DNA from: Verrucomicrobiota bacterium
GTDB taxonomy: Bacteria > Verrucomicrobiota > Verrucomicrobiia > Palsa-1439
DNA length: 64,000 nt
NCBI GenBank assembly: GCA_003152315.1
Contig: PLZV01000022.1
Span: 1 to 64,000, forward strand
Direction of reading: 5' to 3'
The translations under genes were made by a program, and so were the position numbers. The notes under the pieces are model-generated. The model was not told the origin of the DNA. It saw nothing but the letters and a program-made list of their open reading frames with translations, and did not search any database. Shown one piece after another: positions 53,785 through 61,120 of this stretch (the first letter of the stretch is position 1; the number at the start of each line of letters is the position of its first letter).

Positions 53785-56217
53785 ATGGCAAAAAAACTGG
53801 TCATCGTTGAATCGCCCGCGAAAGCGAAGACGATCAACAAGTATTTGGGCTCGGACTTCAGCGTGAAGGCGTCCATGGGTCACGTCCGGGATTTGCCCGA
53901 GCGCAAGTTCGGTGTCGAGATCGAGAAGGACTTCAAGCCCACATACCAGATCTCCGCCAAGCGGAAAGCGCTGGTCACCGAATTGCAGAAGACCGCAGAG
54001 AGTGCCGAGCAAGTTTACCTGGCGACCGACCCGGATCGCGAAGGGGAGGCGATTGCCTGGCATTTGCGGGAAATCCTGAAGAGCAAGAAAAACGGCCCCA
54101 AGTTTTTCCGCGTCCAGTTCAACGAAATCACGAAGAACGCCGTACGCGCCGCTTTCGATCATCCCGGCCAGGTCGACATGAAACTGGTCGATTCACAACA
54201 GGCGCGACGCATTCTGGATCGGATTGTGGGCTACAAGATTTCGCCTTTGCTGAACAAGCGCGTAGCGCGCGGCTTAAGCGCCGGGCGCGTGCAATCCGTC
54301 GCGGTGCGGCTGGTGGTCGAGCGGGAGCGTGAGATTCGCGCGTTCAAGCCGCAGGAGTATTGGTCGGTCGAGGCGGAACTGCGCAAGCTTATCGACCCGA
54401 AGGATCATTTCCTTGCCCGCTTGATCCAGGTGGGTGACAAGAAGGTCAGGTCACCCAACGGCGAAGCTACGAAGGCGGACATCATGATCATCGATGGCAA
54501 GGAACAGGCCGATGCCATCCTGTCTGATCTGCAGCAATGCGAGTACAAGGTCGCGAAGATCGATATCAAATCGAAGAAGCGTAGTTCGCCGCCGCCGTTC
54601 ACGACAAGCACGCTGCAACAGTCCGCGTCGAAAGCCCTCGGCATGGGCACCTCGAAGACGATGATCGTAGCGCAGCAACTCTACGAAGGCGTTGAGATCG
54701 GTGAGGAAGGCGCAGTCGGTTTGATCACCTACATGCGTACGGATTCCTTTAACATTTCGAAAGAGGCGCAGGACGAGGCGTTGGCGTTTATCCGCGAGAC
54801 CATCGGGAACGACTACGCGCCGGCGACGCCGAATTTATACAAGTCCAAGAAAGATTCGCAGGGCGCGCACGAAGCGGTCCGCCCCTCGTCGGTGCGGCGC
54901 ACACCCGAAAGCCTGCGGAGCTACCTCGATCACGACCAATTCCGTCTTTACAAATTGATTTGGGAACGATTTGTCGCCAGCCAGATGACGCCGGCGGAGA
55001 TGAAGGTGACCAGCATCGATATCGACGCGCGGCGCGACCCGAAGTTTTTCCTGTTCCGCGCAACGGCCACGGAGGTCGTGTTCGCGGGCTGGTTGAAGAT
55101 TTACGGTATCGAGGAAGAGGCCGAGAAGAAGGCGGAACCGGAGAAGCCGTCGGAGGAGGAGGAGAACAAGAAGTTGCCGCCATTGAGTGAGAGTGAGCGG
55201 TTGCACCTGGTCAAGCTGCTGCCCGCGCAACATTTTACAGAGCCCCCGCCGCGCTTCAGTGAGGCGACACTGGTCAAGGCACTGGAAGAACTTGGTATCG
55301 GACGCCCAAGCACCTATGCCCCGACGATTGCGACGGTCCAGAAGCGCCACTACGTCAACAAAGACAAGGGTCGCCTCGCGCCGACGCAATTGGGCGAAAT
55401 CACGACCGACGTGCTGGTGAAGCATTTCACGAAACTGCTTGATGTCCAGTTCACGGCGCATATGGAGGAACTGCTCGACGAAATTGAAGAGGGCAAGGTC
55501 GGGTGGCAGGAAATGCTCGGCGAATTCTACAAGGATTTCGAGCCGACCCTGAAGGCCGCGAGCGAGAACATGGAAGACGTACGGCCGAAGCCCGTTCCGA
55601 TTGGCATCAAATGTGAACTTTGCGGTGAAGTGTTGGTCACCCGTCCCGGTAAGAATGGTGAATTCATCGCGTGTTCAGCGTACCCGAAATGCAAGAACAC
55701 AAAGAACTTCAAACGTGGTGAAGATGGGAGCATTCAGATCGTGGAAAAGGAAGAGACTGGTATCAAGTGCGAGAAATGCGGTTCGCCGATGGTCATCAAG
55801 GCGGGCAAACGCGGCGAGTTCCTGGCGTGTTCGGGTTACCCCGAGTGCAAGAACGCGAAATCATTTACGCGCGATGTCACGGGTAAGATTACGGTCGTTG
55901 AAAAGCCGGCGCCGGTGATGACCGACGTGAAATGCGAGAAGTGCGGCTCGCCGATGTTGATCCGCAACAGTCGCCGCGGACCATTCCTGGCCTGCTCCGG
56001 CTATCCGAAATGTCGCAACGCCAAAACGCTGCCGGACGAATTGAAAGACAAAGCGCCGCCGCCTCCGCCCAAAGAAGAGCCCGTGCTGACCGACGAGAAG
56101 TGCGAGAAGTGCGGTTCGCCCATGGCGAAGCGTCGTGGTCGCTTTGGTGAATTTCTCGGCTGCACCGGCTATCCGAAGTGCAAGAACATCAAAAAACTGG
56201 CGCCGGCGGAGGCGTAG
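53785..56217 (+). CDS. topA: DNA topoisomerase I
   Basis: This 810-residue type IA topoisomerase relaxes negative supercoils. The TOPRIM domain has KLVIVESPAKAKTI and TDPDREGEAIAW; the active-site tyrosine is Y316 in GLITYMRTDS. The C-terminus has four C4 zinc fingers of the CEKCGSPM...CSGYPKCKN type (about 608-810). ATG 53785 (MAKKLVIVES) is preferred to the longer frame. It follows dprA by 10 nt, the same order seen in Firmicutes (dprA-topA-...-xerC). Confidence 0.97.
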   Translation: MAKKLVIVESPAKAKTINKYLGSDFSVKASMGHVRDLPERKFGVEIEKDFKPTYQISAKRKALVTELQKTAESAEQVYLATDPDREGEAIAWHLREILKSKKNGPKFFRVQFNEITKNAVRAAFDHPGQVDMKLVDSQQARRILDRIVGYKISPLLNKRVARGLSAGRVQSVAVRLVVEREREIRAFKPQEYWSVEAELRKLIDPKDHFLARLIQVGDKKVRSPNGEATKADIMIIDGKEQADAILSDLQQCEYKVAKIDIKSKKRSSPPPFTTSTLQQSASKALGMGTSKTMIVAQQLYEGVEIGEEGAVGLITYMRTDSFNISKEAQDEALAFIRETIGNDYAPATPNLYKSKKDSQGAHEAVRPSSVRRTPESLRSYLDHDQFRLYKLIWERFVASQMTPAEMKVTSIDIDARRDPKFFLFRATATEVVFAGWLKIYGIEEEAEKKAEPEKPSEEEENKKLPPLSESERLHLVKLLPAQHFTEPPPRFSEATLVKALEELGIGRPSTYAPTIATVQKRHYVNKDKGRLAPTQLGEITTDVLVKHFTKLLDVQFTAHMEELLDEIEEGKVGWQEMLGEFYKDFEPTLKAASENMEDVRPKPVPIGIKCELCGEVLVTRPGKNGEFIACSAYPKCKNTKNFKRGEDGSIQIVEKEETGIKCEKCGSPMVIKAGKRGEFLACSGYPECKNAKSFTRDVTGKITVVEKPAPVMTDVKCEKCGSPMLIRNSRRGPFLACSGYPKCRNAKTLPDELKDKAPPPPPKEEPVLTDEKCEKCGSPMAKRRGRFGEFLGCTGYPKCKNIKKLAPAEA

Positions 56218-57107
56218 CAGACTCGCTGGTTGACGGGTTTCTTGGCCACCTGCATGCCGAGCGTGATGCTTCCCCGCTGACCATCCGCAATTACTCGGCC
56301 GACATCGCGGCGTTTGGTACGTGGTTCGAGGAAAAGTACAAGCAGCCGTGCGCGTGGGTGCCGGTCGATTCATTTCATTTACGCGGCTATCTGGTCCACC
56401 TCACCGAGCGTCAATTCGACCGCGCCACGATTCACCTCAAGATGTCCGCGCTCCGCAGTTTCTTCAAATGGTTGGTGCGCACGGAGCGCGTGAAACTGAA
56501 TCCACTGGTGGGGTTGACCCTTCCAAAAAAAGCCCGGAAACTGCCGAAGTTCCTGACGATCCAGCAGGTCGAGGCGCTGCTCGAAGCGCCATTGAAGGAA
56601 AACGCGAAGGACAAGCCGTTCGCGTGGCGTGACAAGGCGATTCTGGAAACTCTCTACAGCGCCGGGCTACGCATTCACGAACTCGTTCAACTTAATGATG
56701 ACGACCTGGATGTGCTCGGCGAAGTCGTTCGTGTTCGTGGCAAAGGCAAGAAGGAGCGGTTGGCCGCGCTCGGCGGTCCGGCCATTGAAACACTGCAGAA
56801 ATACCTCGAAATACGCGCGCGTAGTATACGCGGCCCGCTATTTGTGAATCGATTTGGCGGACGCATGACCGCGCGGAGCATGCAACGAATGTTGAAGAAG
56901 TATCTTATTGCCGCCGGACTGGACCCATCGCTGACACCGCACAAACTCCGACACAGCTTTGCAACGCATATGCTCGATGCCGGCGCCGATTTACGAAGCG
57001 TGCAGGAACTCCTCGGCCACGCCAACCTTTCCACCACGCAGATCTACACGCACATCACGCCGGAACGCTTGAAGAAGGTGTACGAGAAGGCGCATCCACG
57101 GGCGTAG
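56178..57107 (+). CDS. xerC: Tyrosine recombinase XerC/XerD
   Basis: This 309-residue recombinase resolves chromosome dimers at dif. The N-terminal SAM-like domain (about 15-105) is followed by the catalytic domain with R165 (SAGLRIHEL), K in GKGKKERL, H-x-x-R in HKLRHSFATHML, H in LLGHANLS and nucleophile Y290 in TTQIYTHI. The GTG 56178 start lies 40 nt inside topA; a later start would trim only the non-conserved tail. XerC rather than XerD is chosen from the dprA-topA context. A REP palindrome begins immediately after the stop. Confidence 0.9.
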   Translation: MQEHQKTGAGGGVADSLVDGFLGHLHAERDASPLTIRNYSADIAAFGTWFEEKYKQPCAWVPVDSFHLRGYLVHLTERQFDRATIHLKMSALRSFFKWLVRTERVKLNPLVGLTLPKKARKLPKFLTIQQVEALLEAPLKENAKDKPFAWRDKAILETLYSAGLRIHELVQLNDDDLDVLGEVVRVRGKGKKERLAALGGPAIETLQKYLEIRARSIRGPLFVNRFGGRMTARSMQRMLKKYLIAAGLDPSLTPHKLRHSFATHMLDAGADLRSVQELLGHANLSTTQIYTHITPERLKKVYEKAHPRA

Positions 57108-57109
57108 TT

Positions 57110-57138
57110 TTGGAGTGCGGCGACTTGTCGCCGCTTTG
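57110..57138 (+). repeat. REP palindrome 1
   Basis: GCGGCGAC (57117-57124), loop TT, and GTCGCCGC (57127-57134) form a perfect 8-bp stem preceded by TTGGAGT and followed by TTTG. It belongs to the same family as three further copies at 57711-57738, 58304-58330 and 58362-58393. Confidence 0.8.
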
Positions 57139-57233
57139 TCGTTGGCGTTTATCCTACTGATTGACAATAGCGGGAGGCGGTCTATTTTGTACGCTAGGGC
57201 AGCAGGTTTCAGAACGTAAGGAATAGGTGCGCA

Positions 57234-57410
57234 ATGCGTAAAAGAAACAGCCGTCAGATTCGGCAAGCGTCAGGGTCTGTAGCGGCATCTGGTAGCACGC
57301 TGTGTCGTGGTGGTTGTGGAGAATTGGTTTTCCAAGATGGGTCCTATGCCGCCAAACACGGTTATCATCAGAAGTGCCTTGAAGCCGCGATGCACGGCAA
57401 GAAGAGTTGA
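57234..57410 (+). CDS. Small putative zinc-binding protein
   Basis: This 58-residue ORF has a basic, Ser-rich N-terminus (RKRNSRQIRQASGS) and a cluster of metal-ligand residues: C24-x3-C28, H42, H45 and C48 (CRGGCGELV, then GYHQKCLEAA). AAGGA lies 11 nt before ATG 57234. A strong hairpin (57428-57464) follows 17 nt after the stop, as a terminator would. I do not recognise the family. Confidence 0.55.
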   Translation: MRKRNSRQIRQASGSVAASGSTLCRGGCGELVFQDGSYAAKHGYHQKCLEAAMHGKKS

Positions 57411-57427
57411 CTAGAGGGTCAGACCGA

Positions 57428-57464
57428 GAAAGGGGGCTACGGGTTTTGCCGTAGCCCCTTTCTT
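57428..57464. terminator. Strong hairpin, bidirectional terminator candidate
   Basis: GAAAGGGGGCTACGG (57428-57442) pairs with CCGTAGCCCCTTTC (57449-57462) with one bulged G and a 6-nt loop. TTTCTT lies at the right edge and AAGAAAGG on the opposite strand. It sits between the small zinc-protein gene and the minus-strand ORF whose stop codon lies within the stem. Confidence 0.75.
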
Positions 57465-57679
57465 GTGGCGAAGTCGTCGAGGAGGTTGACCAACTCCTGT
57501 CCGGCATGGAACCAGCGACAGTGTGGAACATCTTTCGCTCCGTTGATCTTGTAACAACCTTTGGTGAGTTTCCATCTGCCACCAATTAAGCGCTTCACAT
57601 CGTCTGGTTCGAGCCAGCACCCTGCCGACGGGTGGCCATGCAGGAGTACTATCGCCCACGGCTTTCTCCGTAGCCGTTT
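57437..57679 (-). pseudogene. Start-less ORF, probable gene remnant cut by a REP
   Basis: This open frame of 80 codons is preceded by an in-frame TGA and has no ATG or GTG near its beginning. The translation KRLRRKPWAIVLLHGHPSAG continues CWLEPDDVKRLIGGRW and GQELVNLLDDFATRKG, which has protein-like composition with C21, C42 and C54. The 5' side abuts REP 2 (57711-57738), so the N-terminal part may have been lost to rearrangement. I recognise no family. The stop codon falls in the terminator stem. Confidence 0.4.
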
Positions 57680-57710
57680 TCAACACGTTGTGGCGGGCGA
57701 TTGCTACCGG

Positions 57711-57738
57711 CAAATCGCCGACGAGTCGGCGCACTCCA
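57711..57738 (-). repeat. REP palindrome 2
   Basis: CGCCGAC (57716-57722), loop GA, and GTCGGCG (57725-57731) form a perfect 7-bp stem. On the minus strand it reads TGGAGTGCGCCGAC, the same head as REP 1 in inverted orientation. It lies 40 nt beyond the 3' end of the RAYT gene. Confidence 0.8.
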
Positions 57739-57778
57739 TACCGGAAACGGTGGTGAGACGAAGCGAGCGTGATCCAAA

Positions 57779-58348
57779 TCAGAAGTCGTCGGGGACTGTA
57801 AGTTGGTCGCTTTTGAAGGTGTAGACCATTTTCACTGTCGCTGGCGGGCATGTGCGCTCGAACCATGCGGCGGAGCACCACCGGTATTGATTTGCCACCG
57901 GCGCGAGTTGATGGTGTACGGGATTCTGATGGACATAGTTGAGCCGCGCAAGGTAGGAGCGTTCAAATGTCAGGCGAGTATCCCAAAAGTTGTGCCATAC
58001 CTTACGGACGGGCTCGTTGTTCAGCTTGTTTATCTTGCGTGCAGTATCGGCATGAAGATGCGTGATGAATTCTCGTAATGACTCAGCATTCGCCGGCGAT
58101 CTTCCGACGAAGTGGTAATGATTGCTGAATACCGCCCACGCTTCCAGTTGCCAGCCGTATTGTTTGGCCAAGCGCAAGAGTGTTGATTCGAGAACGTCGA
58201 GCGCGTCATCGCCTCGAAAGAAGTGGTCCTTGTGATACGTTCCGGCCGTGACCATGTAGACGCCTGCTTCGGACAGCCGGTGAACAGGTGCATGCGGCCA
58301 ATCTTTGGAGCGCGGCGACCTGTTGCCGTTTTCTTGTTCCTCATCCAT
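57779..58348 (-). CDS. REP-associated tyrosine transposase (RAYT, Y1_Tnp)
   Basis: This 189-residue IS200/IS605-like single-strand transposase has the HUH pair H77-x-H79 in NHYHFVGRSP and a catalytic tyrosine Y138 in LNYVHQNPVHH. RAYTs are single-copy, non-IS transposases thought to spread REP palindromes. Four REP copies surround it: 1 and 2 beyond its 3' end, 4 just upstream, and 3 inside the first codons. ATG 58348 is preferred; the longer frame would use a TTG that is itself the head of REP 4. Residues 7-15 (NGNRSPRSK) are the translation of REP 3. Confidence 0.87.
   Translation of the reverse strand: MDEEQENGNRSPRSKDWPHAPVHRLSEAGVYMVTAGTYHKDHFFRGDDALDVLESTLLRLAKQYGWQLEAWAVFSNHYHFVGRSPANAESLREFITHLHADTARKINKLNNEPVRKVWHNFWDTRLTFERSYLARLNYVHQNPVHHQLAPVANQYRWCSAAWFERTCPPATVKMVYTFKSDQLTVPDDF
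58304..58330 (+). repeat. REP palindrome 3, inside the RAYT coding start
   Basis: CGGCGAC (58313-58319), loop CT, and GTTGCCG (58322-58328) form a 7-bp stem with one G-T pair, preceded by TTTGGAGCG. It is read in frame by the RAYT gene. Confidence 0.7.
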
Positions 58349-58361
58349 AGTCTGGGCTGAA

Positions 58362-58393
58362 CGGCAAAGCGCTGACGAGTCAGCGCACTCCAA
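58362..58393 (-). repeat. REP palindrome 4
   Basis: GCGCTGAC (58369-58376), loop GA, and GTCAGCGC (58379-58386) form a perfect 8-bp stem. On the minus strand it reads TTGGAGTGCGCTGAC. With REP 3 it makes an inverted pair at the 5' side of the RAYT gene. Confidence 0.8.
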
Positions 58394-58404
58394 GAGAAAA
58401 CGGA

Positions 58405-58962
58405 TCAGACACGATTCAAGTACTTGCCGGTGCGGGTGTCGACGCGGATGCTGTCGCCGGGGTTGATGAAGATGGGGACGGCGACTTCGATGCCGGTCTC
58501 GACTTTGGCTTGTTTAGTGACGTTCGTGGCCGTGTCGCCGCGGATGCCGGGCGGGGCTTCGAGGACCTTGAGGTCAACGGCGGGTGGGAGCTCGAGTTCG
58601 GCGATCTTGCCTTCGACTTCGGTCAAGGTGCAGCGCAGATTCTCCGTGAGGTAGTTCTTGGCATCGCCAATAAACTCTTCGTTGAGAGTGGTCGTCTCAT
58701 ACGTTTCGGGGTCCATGAAATGGTAGCCGGCCTGGTCTTTGAAGCTGAAGTCCACGGGTTTGGTATTCTTGGAAACGGCCACGATCGATTCGGTCGAGGC
58801 GAAGCGGACATTGGACGATTTGCCCGTTTTCAGGCTGCGCAAGGTGGCCTGGACGAACGCGCGGAGGTTGCCCGGTGTGCGGTGTTGCATGTCCAACACG
58901 ACGCAGACGTCGTTGTTGTACTTGATGGCCATTCCCTTTCGGAGATCGTTGGCTGACGGCAT
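58405..58962 (-). CDS. efp: Translation elongation factor P
   Basis: This 185-residue three-domain factor relieves ribosome stalling at polyproline. The N-terminal KOW-like domain holds the tip loop HRTPGNLRAFV; by alignment to PGKGQAF of E. coli EF-P, the modified lysine position (K34) is Asn32 here. The OB domains 2 and 3 are complete (GDTATNVTKQAKVETGIEVAVPIFINPGDSIRVDTRTGKYLNRV). It lies 18 nt after kdsD on the minus strand, so probably an operon. Confidence 0.95.
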   Translation of the reverse strand: MPSANDLRKGMAIKYNNDVCVVLDMQHRTPGNLRAFVQATLRSLKTGKSSNVRFASTESIVAVSKNTKPVDFSFKDQAGYHFMDPETYETTTLNEEFIGDAKNYLTENLRCTLTEVEGKIAELELPPAVDLKVLEAPPGIRGDTATNVTKQAKVETGIEVAVPIFINPGDSIRVDTRTGKYLNRV

Positions 58963-58980
58963 GGTTGTGTGTCCTCTCGG

Positions 58981-59952
58981 TTACAGTAGTTTAAATTTCG
59001 GCAGGTCCTGTGAATCCACGATGCCCACGGGACGCTTCTTCTCATCGACCACAATCAAATCGTCGATCTGCCGCTGCTCGAAAATACGGAGTGCTTCCAT
59101 GGCCAAGGCATCCTGGCGGATCGTGACCGGGTTGGGCGTCATCACCTTGTCGATCGGCACCTGAAGCACCTCGGGGTCGCGCGCGATGTGACGGCGAAAA
59201 TCTCCGTCCGTGAAGACTCCGGCAATGCGCCCTTGTTTGTTGACGACGCTGATCGTGCCGGACTTCGCCTTGGTCATGGCGAGCAACGCATCCTTCACGC
59301 TGCGGTAATCGGCGATCACGGCGTTGCGATTGCCCGTCCGCATGATGTCCTTGATCTGCACCAGCATCGTGCGGCCAATCGCACCAGCGGGGTGCAAGCG
59401 GGCATAGTCGGACTTCTTGAAACCGCGGGCGTCCAGAACGCACATGGCGAGTGCGTCGCCGAGGGCAAGCATGGCCGTGGTGCTTGAGGTCGGGGCGAGG
59501 TTGAAGGGGCAGGCTTCTTTCTTCACGTACACGTTCAACACAATGTCGCTGTGACGCGCGAGACTGGATTTCGCGTGTGCGGTCATGGAGATGATCGTGA
59601 CGTCAAAGCGTTTGATTGCCGGGAGAATGCGGCTGAGTTCCTCGGTTTCCCCGGAGTAGCTGAGGGCGAGGACGCAGTCGCCGTCATTGATGACGCCGAG
59701 GTCGCCATGCAGGGCGTCCACGGAATTCAGGAGCACGCTGGTGGTGCCTGTGCTGGTGAGCGTGGCGGCGATCTTGTGGCCAATGTTGCCGGACTTGCCG
59801 ACACCGGTCACGACCACTTTGCCACGATTCCGGAGGCACTTCACGATCACCTCGACGGCCTTGGAGAAACTCTCGTCGAGACGGGCGCGCGTGTGGCGCA
59901 AGCCGTCGATCTCGATGTCGAAGACAGTCTTTGCAAGCTTGACGTAACTCAT
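58981..59952 (-). CDS. kdsD: Arabinose-5-phosphate isomerase (KpsF/GutQ family)
   Basis: This 323-residue enzyme interconverts ribulose-5-phosphate and arabinose-5-phosphate, the first step to Kdo for lipopolysaccharide. The SIS domain has VVVTGVGKSGNIGHKIAATLTSTGT, DALHGDLGVI and SYSGETEEL; two C-terminal CBS domains (about 205-320) follow. ATG 59952 (MSYVKLAK) matches the family; the longer frame is spurious. It implies Kdo-containing LPS, consistent with the Tol-Pal system. Confidence 0.95.
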   Translation of the reverse strand: MSYVKLAKTVFDIEIDGLRHTRARLDESFSKAVEVIVKCLRNRGKVVVTGVGKSGNIGHKIAATLTSTGTTSVLLNSVDALHGDLGVINDGDCVLALSYSGETEELSRILPAIKRFDVTIISMTAHAKSSLARHSDIVLNVYVKKEACPFNLAPTSSTTAMLALGDALAMCVLDARGFKKSDYARLHPAGAIGRTMLVQIKDIMRTGNRNAVIADYRSVKDALLAMTKAKSGTISVVNKQGRIAGVFTDGDFRRHIARDPEVLQVPIDKVMTPNPVTIRQDALAMEALRIFEQRQIDDLIVVDEKKRPVGIVDSQDLPKFKLL

Positions 59953-60062
59953 GAAAGCACGGGAAGGACAGGATAGTGGATGTGATTGCGTTTGGCAAGG
60001 ATAGGGCAACAGCCCACGTCAGTGCGTCGCGGCCGATGACGACCCAAATCCTCGGCAATTAC

Positions 60063-60172
60063 ATCACACTCAATTGGCAGTTGGCACCGTGGGAGCGAAC
60101 GTGACCTCTTACATGGACTCGGGGCTCGGCTCCTCCACGACGTATTACTATCAGGTCGCCGCATTCAACTAG
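60063..60172 (+). pseudogene. Decayed copy of the FN3 gene tail
   Basis: This stretch matches the last 180 nt of the FN3-repeat gene (63713-63892) but lacks 70 nt after TGGCAG, which shifts the frame. The remaining part (GGGAGCGAACGTGACCTCTTAC, then a tail ending in the codons for QVAAFN and a stop) is about 90 percent identical. Similarity continues past the stop into GAAACGAATA. The rest of 59953-60176 shows nothing else. Confidence 0.75.
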
Positions 60173-60176
60173 ACGC

Positions 60177-60563
60177 ATGACACGAAACGAATACTATAAT
60201 CGCATGATGTTCAAAAACTTCATCAGTCTGCAGCTTGTCAGACGAGTTTGCGGCAGCGTCGTCGCGTTTGTTCACGGGATGCCCGAAGCCGACGTGAAGA
60301 AGAAACTGGCTGATGCAGAGGAGATACGGGCCATTGCCGACAAGGAGAAGGCGTCGGCTGAAAAACTTCGAGCGCAAGCGGCAACTGAGTGGGCAAGGGC
60401 GTTGAGGGAGAATGTTAAAGCAATCAGTGAGATGTCAAAAGTCTTCAAGCGTCTTGGCTATACGGACGAGCAGATCAAGCGGGCCGTTATCGCACCGAAA
60501 TTCTTGGAATCTGTGCACGAAACTGAAGAAAAGATCTCGCCCGGGACTTCGCCTCATTCGTAA
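60177..60563 (+). CDS. Small coiled-coil protein of unknown function
   Basis: This 128-residue ORF has a long charged helix with heptad-like spacing (about 38-90, DVKKKLADAEEIRAIADKEKASAEKL), then MSKVFKRLGYTDEQIKRAVIAPKF, a small helical end. Starts at ATG 60177, 60204 or 60207 are all possible and none has a strong ribosome site. I know no family. It follows directly after the FN3-tail remnant. Confidence 0.45.
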   Translation: MTRNEYYNRMMFKNFISLQLVRRVCGSVVAFVHGMPEADVKKKLADAEEIRAIADKEKASAEKLRAQAATEWARALRENVKAISEMSKVFKRLGYTDEQIKRAVIAPKFLESVHETEEKISPGTSPHS

Positions 60564-61120
60564 CCACTCTTCTATTTGTAGCTGATCTTCTCCCCGCCGA
60601 CTCCTCCTCGTCTTGTCGCGCGGAAAGAGCCCTGCATTGCTAATCTGAAGCCTTAGGGCATGGCCCTTGTCAATTGTTGCGGCAATAACGGCCCAAATCC
60701 TCGTCGGCGCATGCCCGCGGAATACGCTGTGGAGCAGTTAAATTCTAGGTTTGGGGAGGGTCGGATCGCCTACAGGATGTCACGAAAGTTTTCACGGGTG
60801 GAAAGAAAGTTGCCACTGATCAAGCAGTCAATGACTACGGGTGCGACCGTTTGCGAGTTTTCTCAAGTATCAATAGTGGTTAAGAAGTACCATCAGGGAT
60901 GGCTGCGTATCGGTTGTCAGTAATTACGTATAGCCATGCAAGGCAGTAAATTACTGGGCTATAAGTCCATGTGTTTTCGAAATAAGTTGCCTGGAAATCC
61001 GCGATATCACTCTGAATTACTCCCCGGATCGAGTGAATCCCCATGTGCCGGCAGGGTGCTGGCACACCGCCTGCGTTTCTCCCATCTGCAAGTTCAGGGA
61101 GTCTGTCTAGGGAATTCGTA
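60564..61120 (+). other. 557-bp gene-free stretch before the FN3 gene
   Basis: No convincing gene is present. A short start-less frame around 60755-60885 reads DRLQDVTKVFTGGKKVATDQ and may be a gene remnant. A nested palindrome lies at 60929-60963: TATAGCC pairs with GGCTATA, enclosing CAGTAA-A-TTACTG, with a CAGTAATTAC copy just before it. It may be a regulatory site or RNA structure. Confidence 0.35.

Noticed and set aside
58349-58393. Extended RAYT N-terminus starting at TTG 58393 (MECADSSALC)
   Set aside because: These residues are a translation of REP 4; the family domain needs only the part from about residue 16 of the ATG form.
60046-60702. CCCAAATCCTCG occurring at 60043-60054 and 60692-60703
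   Set aside because: A single 12-mer match with no extended similarity; could be chance or a trace of the local duplication, but not supportable.
61083-61120. c-di-GMP type riboswitch before the FN3 gene
   Set aside because: The conserved riboswitch core motifs are not present in this leader.
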